A stretch of DNA of 64,000 nt from assembly GCF_964355755.1 (NCBI RefSeq), contig NC_092672.1, positions 25,356,501-25,420,500 on the forward strand, written 5' to 3'. Under the pieces are notes generated by a model that was given only the letters and a program-made list of their open reading frames with translations, searched no databases and was not told the origin of the DNA. Position numbers and translations under genes: made by a program. Of the stretch, positions 36,346-46,703 are shown piece after piece. Position 1 is the first letter of the stretch; each line of letters starts with the position of its first letter. This stretch comes from Antedon mediterranea. Taxonomy: Eukaryota > Echinodermata > Crinoidea > Comatulida > Antedonidae.

Positions 36346-37457
36346 ATTAATCTACAATTTACCAAGCATTTTGACATAATTTTATCATTTTTTAATATTA
36401 ATTGTGCTGTATTCTTTTACATCTAGGTGGTATTTATTTGATTATACATGTTACCATATTATACCCCAAATGAAGATGCCTCCCCTGCCTCTAAAAAACC
36501 CTTTGAACAATAAATTCCCGGGGCCTTTAATCGGATACACATGGCAATTCTGAAAAGAACTGTTGAGCTTGACGTTTATATCAAAATGTTCTCGTGGACA
36601 GCAATAACTAGTACTTGAAATTGAAACAATTTAAAGTATCAGTTATTGCATAACACTGTCTAAGGATAAGTTGTGTAGAGATATGTTTTTTGTTTGAAAC
36701 ATTACTAATAGTATTTTCTGTTCATCTTTTAACCACATTTTCTATTACAATGAATGTAAATATGTATATTTCGAACAATTTGATACCAAATTTAAGTTTC
36801 TACGACCAGTACTTACAGAGATATGAAGATGTATGGTATGTGGGTCAAAGGTCAGAAATGGAATTTCTGATCATTTTTTTACTAAAATGCCCCATTAGAC
36901 GGAATATAAATGCATGCCTTCTGAATATTTTGAGACCAAAATTGACTTGCTACGACCAGTGGTTGCCGAGATACAAGTACCTTTAATTATTTGTTCATAT
37001 AACCCTTGACCCTGACCCTTTGACCTTTTGTAAAATTTTTCAAAATGTATAACAAATAACAAAATATATATTTCAAACAATTTAAAACCAAATTCAAGTG
37101 TCTACGACCAGTAGTTACGGAGATAAATACATGCCCTGGATTGTGGGTCAAAGGTCAGAAATGACATTTTCGGTCATTTTTAACTAAAATGTCCCATTAG
37201 ACTGAATATAAATGTATACCTTCTAATCAATTTGAGACCAAAATTACTTCGCTGTGACCAGTGGTTGTTGAGATTTAATGACATATTGGTGTTTGGTCTT
37301 ATGACCCTTCACCCTGACCTTTTGATCTTTCGCCACATCTTCAAAATGTGTAACCAAGCCAAAAATGATTGTTTGACCACCCTAAACCAATTTCTGAAGT
37401 CAAATTCTCTGGACCTCAAAGTGCATACGAAAGTTGATCTAGCTACTAGAGTAAATT

Positions 37458-38531
37458 CTATCGTTGTTCATTTTTTTCCTAAGCAGTTGATGGCAAGGAA
37501 AAACATCGAGGGAAACGTTTTTTTTTTCGATACGTGAGGTAATTAAAATGTGCTGAATATTATGAAGGCGATTGGAGATTGTTTCCATTGTCGCTTAAAG
37601 TGGCAACGGAAAGTGTGGTAACTCATTGCAGTGTTTTAAATTTATTTCCACAATATAATAACATATATACAGGATAAAATCAGTGTTATGCTGAATAATT
37701 TAGACAAAACAATCTGTGATCGTCACACATCAACACGGAGCGTACAAAGACTATAAACATTTATTCTCTGTAAGCGCTTCATAACCCAATTTATCATGTG
37801 ACTAAAAATGCAATGAACTGAAAGCAGAAATGTGTTTTATTCAATAATCCATGTATTTACCAATAGGTTATTGCTATTATGACAAATTATAGATAGAATT
37901 GGCCATAGTTATTGGAATTAATTAGTCTAATTGCTTGAAAACCAATCCATACTTGTTATGTTCTATCTGTATCAAATTCAGATCGTCCGGATGAAAGAAT
38001 ATTCTATTTATTATTTACAGCCTGCGTGACATGAATTTTTTTAAATTGTATATTGATGTAAAATGTATTAATTAATTTTCTACACTTTTTGTGCTGCACC
38101 TCATGATTAATTTATCTTAGAGTCCTACGTGAAAATAACAATAACAATTTAATTATTGTATTTTCATATAAAAATTTGTCTATTCTGCAATGTTTTATTA
38201 GTTCCTGTTATATTGCAATTTAATTAAAACTGCAAGAATAAATTAATTATAAAAACAGGAAAATAATAACACAGCGTGATGTATTGTACAAGATAATAAT
38301 GATAGCACTACTTAATTAATATTTATTACGCGTGCGTGCCGAAATGTGCGTCAGTAAAATAAATTTGCAAACTGTTCTCATCAAAATCATCGGTTGGTGT
38401 AAACCATTTTTAAAGTCATGATTATAATATTCATGTTGATGTAAGTTATAAGAACTCTAAATAAATTACATCTTTACCAATTTGAAGCCATTTTGCATTA
38501 CAGTAACATTATTAACTGTGTGTTAGCAGTA
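37458..38531. other. Unassigned AT-rich stretch
   Basis: No coding region, RNA gene or clear repeat seen. It would be the upstream region of the candidate exon at 38532. Confidence 0.5.
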
Positions 38532-38634
38532 ATGATCAGATCAGGAGGACAACATTTCGACATGTTTTACGGATTCAATCTGATCATTATCATCGGTATC
38601 TTTATACTAATCTGTATCATTTCAACCACATCAG
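38532..38634 (+). CDS. Candidate first exon with signal peptide
   Basis: An ATG opens 34 codons plus one base: MIRSGGQHFDMFYGFN followed by the very hydrophobic LIIIIGIFILICIISTTS. It ends exactly at a strong 5' splice site, CAG | GTAAGA (38632-38640). A signal peptide or membrane anchor followed by a phase-1 intron is the usual start of secreted or membrane proteins in animals. No later exon can be identified: LINE-B and the Helentron cluster follow immediately, which would fall in its first intron. It could also be chance in AT-rich DNA. Confidence 0.35.
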
Positions 38635-38685
38635 GTAAGAATGCAAGCAATTGTTAACAGAAATTTGCCGAGGCATCGAAAATAA

Positions 38686-39977
38686 TATTCATTCATTCAG
38701 GCTTATCGCCTGACTTTATTTACTTTAGGCCTCTGGCCCCTAGTTATTAACAAAATAATAATTACATTGAAAAATAAAGCAATTTATGGTCACAAGATAA
38801 ATGAATTAATTAATTTTGCTCTCTAAGCAAAACATATATCTTAACTTATAAGGATGATAAATATATTTAGATAGATTATCAATAATTATTGGATCCTGTG
38901 ATGATATTAAACGGTAGAATTTAAAAGTATTTGGATTTTCAAAAAATAAAGAAGGTATAAATTTTTTTCTGATTTCCTTGTAACGAGAGCAAACCGTAAT
39001 AAAATGATATTCATCTTCAACTTTATTTACATTACATATTTTACATAGCCTATTGCTGGACTCTATTCTTTTCCATCTTTCCTTTTCTACCTCTAGTTGA
39101 AGTGTGCCCAGTCTTAGTTGACTTAAAGCTCGCTTATATCTATTATCAAGGGTCTGTAGTAAGTATCCATCTACTCCGAAATTGTTTTTGAACATTTTAT
39201 AATATCTTAATTTTGAAGAAATATTTATGCTTTCATGAAAGGATTGGCGTTCCATATCGGTTAGCTTTTCTTTTATTTTATTAATTATATAAATTTATCA
39301 AGGACATGTGAAAACCATAATATGGTCATGGAAGCATATTATGCTTCCATGACCAATAGAGCATAACATATGTTTTACATCGCTTACCCAACAATTACTA
39401 TTATTTGGCGCTTTGTGAAGTTGAGATTTATAACATTTCTTTGCATATTTGTCCTCGTTCATATTTACTAGTCTTACCCAATAACGGATAACATTGAGTA
39501 CACTTTCGATTGATAAAGAGAATCGTCCACATTCTCCTATAATTGAAACATTTGCGGCTGATTTCTCGACACCTAAAACATATCTACAGAAATTATTTTG
39601 AATATCATCAATTTTTTGGTTGTTTAGTTTTCCCCATATTTCGCTACCATACAGTATAATTGGGTTTATTTTAACATCAAATAAGCAGTTCCAAATATTC
39701 ACTGGTAGATGACCATATTTCTGATATACTATATTTTTGAGTGAGAAAAGTGCTTTATTAGTCTGTGTATTATTTTGTTCTCTGGCCTTTTCCCAATTTT
39801 TTTTATGCATTGACGATCAAACCATGTATTCTTAGGATTTTTTTTGCATTTTTTTTTGTAATTTTGTTTGTTTTTTTTGTATTCTAAAGTTCTATAAAGT
39901 AATTAGGGATTCATCAATATCCTTTTTTTTAATATTTTCATTAATATCATCAAGAAATTTGAAAATGTGTTCATCAT
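38686..39977 (-). pseudogene. LINE-B, 3' part
   Basis: Minus-strand translation reads DEHIFKFLDDINENIKKKDI at the split, then KKNPKNTWFDRQC, TNKALFSLKNIVYQKYGHLP, INPIILYGSEIWG, and a C-terminal region with CKICNVNKVEDEYHFITVC (a Cys/His motif common at LINE C-termini) ending at 38806. A (CATT)n tail lies at about 38686-38700. The frames are broken at about 39290 and 39790. Between the DRQC segment and the TNKALF segment there is no room for a reverse transcriptase domain and no FADD is seen. The 5' part is at 58536-59460. Confidence 0.8.
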
Positions 39978-40210
39978 TAGGTGATCATTTAGAATAAAAT
40001 GATCACCTATTGTTATTGTACAAAATCTTTATTATTATTGTTATTATTATTATTGGTTATCCGCCTCAAGCGGATAACCTTCGTTATTGTAGTGTTTCTT
40101 TTTGGTTATCCGCCTCAAGCGGATAAGCCCTTGGAATTGTAGTGTTTCTTTTTTTTTATTGGTTATCCGCCTCAAGCGGATAAGCCCTTGGAATTGTAGT
40201 GTTACTTTTT

Positions 40211-41772
40211 GGTTATCCGCCTCAAGCGGATAAGAATTTGTTATTGTAGTGTTACTTTTTTTTTTTTTTTATTATTCTTCTTTCTTTCTCAGATTTTGTG
40301 TACGCGTTTTCCCTTGAACATGTTAACGTAACGTGTTGTAACTTGGTCAACATATTGACAATTAACTGAAGATGTACTGCCAAGCTTTTTGACAATGTCA
40401 GATCCGCGTAGCGTAAGTTACGCGCGATTTTCTGAAAATCTTAAATCGGTCATAACTTCGAAACCGATAAATATTTTTTAACGAAATTTTCAGCCACGTT
40501 TTCTTCACATCAATGGCTAACTTTTGGAATGTTTAACAAATTTTTGGAGATTAGAAAGTTTTCGCGTAAATTGCGTTTGAAATATTTTACTCTTCTTATT
40601 TTGTGCACGCTGTTTCTCTTCAACGTGTAAACATAATATGTTGTAACTTGTTCAGCATTTAGACATTTTACTGAAGTTGTCCAGGCAAGCTTTTTGACGA
40701 TGTCAGAGCCGCGTAGCGTAAGTTACGCGTGATTTTCTGAAAATCTTAAATTGGTTATAACTTCGAAACAAATGAATATTTTTTAACGTCATTTTCCGCC
40801 ACGTTTGCTTCTCATCAATAGTTAACTTTTTTAACGCTACCGCAATTTGTAACATTAGAAAGTTCGCGCGTAAATGGCGTTTGAAATTTTAAAATGCTTC
40901 AAATCAATTTCTGATTAAATTAGAGCACGATTCAGGTCATTTTAAGCGTTAAAAAAATTGCCACTGGTGCGCACATTTTTACGCGCGCACGACGCAGGGA
41001 ACACGTATGAACATTTCTTTTGCACGATTTGTGTTTTTAAATCTTCGGTTAACAATTTTACGTTATTTTATTCACTTTTCAACTTGAAAACGAGCACGTT
41101 AAACATAACAGGTTGCGCACGAAAACGTCAACAAATTGTGAAAATGTTGCAAAATATGTCTACTTTTAAAAATGAAACATTTCATCAGAATGCAAGGTTA
41201 CCCCCATTTTTTATTTTATTTTCTTGCAGTGTATTAATCATAGGTCTAATTTATTATAGTCTTGAATGTTAAAAAGTGTTTGATAGCTACATTATTTGCA
41301 TATTAAATGTAATTTTTGAAATAATTATCATCAAACTAACATAAACATATTCAAAGAGTAAAACAATATACATAACGTTTATCTTTTTTCTTTACATGTT
41401 AATATATAAAACTTGAAAGTATGCACTTTCATAATGTGTAACTGTTTAAAATTTGTGAAGATTTCATCATAGTAAAAATTATGATTTAAGTTTGATATGT
41501 AATAATCAACTTGCATCGAGGGGGTTCACGACATACCGAATGAACGAGGACTCTTTCTTCGGATTTTCTTCAGCAGGTGCTCATATGGCTCGATGTGTAG
41601 TGCAACCGACTTTGGTATCAGAGGTACCAGGATCGAATCCCATCACGGGAAAGCAATTAAATAAAAAGATTTGTTTGGTTTACACTGAAAGGACAGTTTT
41701 AATTTTGAATAGATATGTTTTGTTGCGGGCGGATAACCAAACTCGTCCTCAAGTGACGAGTTTAGATCTAGT
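40211..41772 (+). mobile_element. Helentron-like alpha-4, uninterrupted
   Basis: Head at 40211-40234 (GGTTATCCGC..GCGGATAAG), then ATTTGTTATTGTAGTGTTAC, a long T tract and TTATTCTTCTTTCTTTCTC. The body contains two related internal blocks around GTCAGA(T/G)CCGCGTAGCGTAA, and a tRNA-like module at about 41576-41652. The 3' end is GGGCGGATAACC (complement of the head), the hairpin AACTCGTC..GACGAGTT, then CTAG at 41768-41771. It serves as the reference structure for the alpha type. Confidence 0.82.
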
Positions 41773-41773
41773 T

Positions 41774-41846
41774 GGCGGAGGCGGGTAGGAGGCGGATAAC
41801 CTTTGTTATTGTAGTGTTACTTTTTTTTTTTTTTTTTTTTTTTATT
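41774..41846 (+). repeat. Orphan half-head of an alpha element
   Basis: GGAGGCGGATAACC followed by the usual TTTGTTATTGTAGTGTTAC and T tract. Only the right half of the hairpin is recognisable and no body or tail corresponds to it. It is either a decayed or deleted insertion, or a duplication of the neighbouring head. Confidence 0.55.
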
Positions 41847-43472
41847 GGTTATCCGCCTCAAGCGGATAACCTTTGTTATTGTAGTGTTACTTTTTTTTTT
41901 TTTTTTTTTTTTTATTATTCTTCTTTCTTTCTCGGATTTTGTGCACGCGTTTTCTCTTTAACGTGTTAACATAACATGTTGTAACTTCGTCAACATATAG
42001 ACATTTAACTGAAGATGTACTGCCAAGCTTTTTGACAATGTCAGATCCGCGTAGCGTAATTACGCGCGATTTTCTGAAAATCTTAAATCAGTCATAACTT
42101 CGAAACCGATAAATATTTTTTAACGAAATTTTCAGCCACGTGTTCTTCACATCAATGGCTAACTTTTGGAATGTTTAACAAATTTTTGGAGATTAGAAAG
42201 TTTTCGCGTAAATTGCGTTTGAAATATTTTACTCTTCTTATTTTGTGCACGCTGTTTCTCTTCAACGTGTAAACATAATATGTTGTAACTTGTTGAGCAT
42301 TTAGACATTTTACTGAAGTTGTCCGGCCAAGCTTTTTGACGATGTCAGAGCCGCGTAGCGTAAGTTACGCGTGATTTTCTGAAAATCTTAAATTGGTTAT
42401 AACTTCGAAACAAATGAATATTTGTTAACGTCATTTTCAGCCACGTTTGCTTCTCATCAATAGTTAACTTTTTTAACGCTACCGCAATTTGTAACATTAG
42501 AAAGTGCGCGCGTAAATGGCGTTTGAAATTTTAAAATGCTTCAAATCAATTTCTGATTAAATTAGAGCATGATTCAGGTCATTTTAAGCGTTGTAAAAAT
42601 TGCCACTGGTGCGCACATTTTTACGCGCGCACGGCGCAGGGAACACGTATGAACATTTCTTTTGCACGATTTGTGTTTTTAAATCTTCGGTTAACAATTT
42701 TACGTTATTTTATTCACTTTTCAACTTGAAATGGCGTTCTACGAGCACGTTAAACATGACAGGTTGCGCACGAAAACGTCAACAAATTGTGAAAATGTTG
42801 CAAAATATGTTTACTTTTAAAAATGAAACAGTTCATCAGAATGCAAGGTTACCCCAATTTTTTATTTTATTTTCTTGCAGTGTATTAATCATAGGTCTAA
42901 TTTATTATAGTCTTGAATGTTAAAAAGTGTTTGATAGCTACATTATTTGCATATTAAATGTAATTTTTGAAATAATTATCATCAAACTAACATAAACATA
43001 TTCAAAGAGTAAAACAATATACATAACGTTTATCTTTTTTCTTTACATGTTAATATATAAAACTTGAAAGTATGCACTTTCATAATATGTAACTGTTTAA
43101 AATTTGTGAAGATTTCATCATAGTACAAATTATGATTTAAGTTCGATATGTAATAATCAACTTGCATCGAGGGGGTTCACGACATACCGAATGAACGAGG
43201 ACTCTTTCTTCGGATTTTCTTCAGCAGGTGCTCATATGGTTCGATGTGTAGTGCAACCGACTTTGGTATCAGAGGTACCGGGATCGAATCCCATCACGGG
43301 AAAGCGATTAAATAAAAAGATTTGTTTGGTTAATACACTGAAAGGGCAGTTTTAATTTTGAATAGGCTACTTTTTGGAAAAGTCACAACTGAAAAGTACT
43401 TGAATGCGCAAGATATGTTTTGTTGCGGGCGGATAACCAAACTCGTCCTCAAGTGACGAGTTTAGATCTAGT
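41847..43472 (+). mobile_element. Helentron-like alpha-5, uninterrupted
   Basis: Head at 41847-41871, body closely similar to alpha-4, tRNA-like module at about 43227-43303, CTAG at 43468-43471. It lies in the T tract behind the alpha-3 head. Confidence 0.8.
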
Positions 43473-43592
43473 TAGGTTATATGCATGATATGCATATAAC
43501 CTCTTGATTCTGTCAAAATCTTTATTTATTTATTTATTAGGTTATATGCATTATCATGCATATAACCTCTTGATTCTGTCAAAATCTTTATT

Positions 43593-45080
43593 AGGTTATA
43601 TGCATGATATGCATATAACCTCTTGATTCTGTCAAAATCTTTATTTATTTATTTATTTATTTATTTATTCTTTCCTTAGCACTATTTTGTCCGTGCATTA
43701 TCTTGGCATCAGTTTAATCTAGCTAAGTCAAGTTTTCAGAGTATATTCCTTATGGCCAGGAATCGATGTGGTTATATTTTCACGATGCGTAATCAAAAAT
43801 TACGCGGTCTACGCGCGATTTTACGAAATCACGTTTGTAATCATATCTTCACAAGCATGAATCACAATTAAACAAAATTTGGTACTCATAAATTTCAGGT
43901 CATATTTCATCATATGGCAATACAATTACGTGCGTAGCGCATATAACGCTTGCGTACGCGCGCTTAAAATGTTCAAAATTGTCAAAATTTATTTTCGATG
44001 AAATTAGAGTACGTTTCAGGCAATTTTAAGCGTTTAAAAAATTGCCATGAGTGCGCAAATTTTTGCACGCGCACTGCGCGTTAAACGTTAATGCGCACTC
44101 TTTTTGCCCGATTTCTGTTTTACAATCTTTCTTTAATAATATCATCATATTTGATTCAGGTTTCAACTCGGAATTGCGTTATACGAGCACGTCAAAAGTG
44201 ATTGGCTACGCACGTATAAGTTAACAAAATGGTGAAAATATGCTAAATTTTTAAATTAATATATATCGTCAGAATGCAGGGGAACACCTATTTTTTATTT
44301 CATTTTCTTGAAGTGTATGTATCATATGTATGATTTATTATCAAATTAAGAGAACCAAAGTTGATTAAGTCATCATTAATTGCATATTAAATTTAAAAAA
44401 AATAATTTCGACAATCAAACAAATTATGACATTTTCTTAGGCCAAAATAACAAACTTAACATTAACTTTCTTCCTTCAAAAGTTCATATATTAAAGTTAA
44501 AAGTATGTAGTTTGACAGTGCATCATTTGTTTACATTTTAAAGATGTCATCATAGTAAAAAATTATAATTCATTTCGGTATGTAATAATCTATTTGCATC
44601 AAAGTGGTTACTGCATAGTAAATACACGGAGGAATCTTTCTACAAATTTTAGTCAGTTGTGTATGGCTCGGTGGTCTGTGCTCGTGTCTATGGCATTCAA
44701 GGTACCGAGATCGAGTCTCACCTTGGGAAACGAAATAAGATTTTTTTTTTATTATCCGTATTGTTTGTTCAAATTTATTTCTTAGTGTATAGATTATACA
44801 CATGATTTATAATGAAATCTAGATAAAAATTAACTTATGTCTTTATTATTATGTAACAACAAATGTGGTTTATGACATTATACGCATATGGATCTTTGAT
44901 CGGATTGTGATACCGGCTATGGTGTTCGCGTTAGCAAGGTACTAGGTCCTATCATATATTATAAATAATTAAAGATTCTGAGAAAATCAATCAATCAATA
45001 TATCTTTAAAAAATCAATTATCTTTATTTAAATCAATGCATATAACCTATAATTCGTCATAGTGACGAATTAAATCTAGT
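43593..45080 (+). mobile_element. Helentron-like beta-3, uninterrupted
   Basis: Head at 43593-43621, then a (TTTA)n tract and TATTCTTTCCTTAGCACT. The body contains ATTACGCGGTCTACGCGCGA and a tRNA-like module at about 44660-44730. CTAG at 45076-45079. It serves as the reference structure for the beta type. Confidence 0.82.
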
Positions 45081-45085
45081 TTATT

Positions 45086-46703
45086 GGTTATCCGCCTCAA
45101 GCGGATAACCTTTGTTATTGTAGTGTTACTTTTTTTTTTTATTATTCTTCTTTCTTTCTCCGATTTTGTGTACGCGTTTTCTCTTGAACGTGTTAACATA
45201 ACATTTTGTAACTTGGTCAACATATAGACAATTAACTGAAGATGTACTGCGAAGCTTTTTGACAATGTCAGATCCGCGTAGCGTAAGTTACGCGCGATTT
45301 TCTGAAAATCTTAAATCGGTCATAACTTCGAAACCGATAAATATTTTTTAACGAAATTTTCAGCCACGTTTTCTTCACATCAATGGCTAACTTTTTCGCT
45401 CTTCAGCAAATTTTTGAACACTAGAAAGTCTGCGCGTAAACTGCGTTTGAAATTTTAAAATGCTCCTAATTTGTGCACGCTGTTTCTCTGTAACGCGTTA
45501 ACATAACATTTTGTAACTTGTTCAACATATAGACATTTTACTGAAGTTGTCCAGCCAAGCTTTTTGACGATGTCAGAGCCGCGTAGCGTAAGTTACGCGT
45601 GATTTTCTGAAAATCTTAAATTGGTTATAACTTCGAAACAAATGAATATTTTTTAACGTCATTTTCAGCCACGTTTGCTTCACATCAATAGTTAACTTTT
45701 TTAACGCTATCGCAATTTGTAACATTAGAAAGTGCGCGCGTAAATGGCGTTTGAAATTTTAAAATGCTTCAAATCAATTTCTGATTAAATTAGAGCACGA
45801 TTCAGGTCATTTTAAGCGTTTAAAAAATTGCCACTGGTGCGCACATTTTTACGCGCGCACGGCGCAGGGAACAGGTATGAGCATTTCTTTTACACGATTT
45901 GTGTTTTTAAATCTTCTGTTAACAATTTTACGTTATTTTATTCACTTTTCAACTTGAAATGGCGTTCTACGAGCACGTTAAACATGACAGGTTGCGCACG
46001 AAAACGTCAACAAATTGTGAAAATGTTCCAAAATATGTCTACTTTTAAAAATGACACAGTTCATCAGAATGCAAGGTTACCCCCATTTTTTATTTTAATT
46101 TCTTGCAGTGTATGAATCATAGGTCTGATTTATTATAGTGTTGAATGCTAAAACGTGTTTGATGGCTACATTATTTGCATATTAAATATAATTTTTGAAA
46201 TATTTATCATCAAACAAACATAAACTTATTCAAAGAGCAAAACAATAAACATAACATTTATCTTTTTTCTTTACATGTTAATATATAAAACTTGAAAGTA
46301 TGTACTTTCATAAAATATCAGCGTTTAAAATTTTTGAAGATTTCATCATAGTAAAATTTATGATTTAAGTTTGATATGTAATAATCAACTTGCATCGAGG
46401 GGGTTCACGACATACCGAATGAACGAGGACTCTTTCTTCGGATTTTCGTCAGCAGGTGGTCATATGGCTCGATGTGTAATGCAACCGACTTTGGTATCAG
46501 AGGTACCGGGTTCGAGTCCCGTCACGGGAAAACAATTAATTAAAAGGGTTTAGTTGGTTATTACACTGAGAGGGCAGTTTTAATTTTGAATAGCCTACTT
46601 TTTTTGGAAAAGTCATAACTTGGAAGTACTTGAATACGCAAGATACGCTTTGTTGCTGGCGGATAACCAAACTCGTCCTCAAGTGACGAGTTTAAGTTCT
46701 AGT
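45086..46703 (+). mobile_element. Helentron-like alpha-6, uninterrupted
   Basis: Head at 45086-45110, tRNA-like module at about 46455-46530 with the best B-box in the cluster (GGGTTCGAGTCCC), CTAG at 46699-46702. It lies directly behind the beta-3 tail, within beta-2. Confidence 0.8.
46455..46530 (+). other. tRNA-like module inside a Helentron-like element
   Basis: TGGCTCGATGTG resembles a pol III A-box (TGGCnnAGTGG) and, about 40 nt on, GGGTTCGAGTCCC fits the B-box (GGTTCGAnnCC). Flanking GTACC and CACGGG give a partial T-arm and acceptor. Equivalent modules occur in every alpha and beta body, and in the beta-like region at 4222-4289, always a few hundred bases before the 3' end. It does not fold into a complete tRNA, so I call it tRNA-derived, not a tRNA gene. 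Confidence 0.6.

Larger units (their letters stand above)
26882..37457. mobile_element. Second long palindromic element, twice interrupted
   Basis: The left arm (26882-27561 continuing at 34236-34808) and right arm (37457 back to about 35601) are inverted copies, traceable from GAATTACTCTAGTAGCTAGATC / its complement down to TTCGAATAAATACTC. The loop is about 34810-35600. The left arm is split by the LTR retrotransposon 27562-34230 and the right arm by a LINE fragment at about 35755-36345. Without these it is roughly 3.3 kb. Like 14341-17640 it is built of sub-units with TGACCTTTGACCC motifs and AATGACC-type segments, so the two are related families. Parallel short frames in the two arms are only mirror copies of repeat DNA. 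Confidence 0.75.

Noticed and set aside
39978-40240. CRISPR-like array of short repeated hairpins
   Set aside because: The repeats are transposon heads with T-rich spacers in a eukaryotic genome; there are no unique spacers of constant length and no cas genes.
42600-42923. A 95-107-codon frame present in most alpha bodies (also 40958, 45828, 50218, 53323)
   Set aside because: It has no ATG start (it opens at TTG), is frame-shifted or shortened in some copies, resembles no protein I know, and its conservation is explained by the repeat DNA itself.
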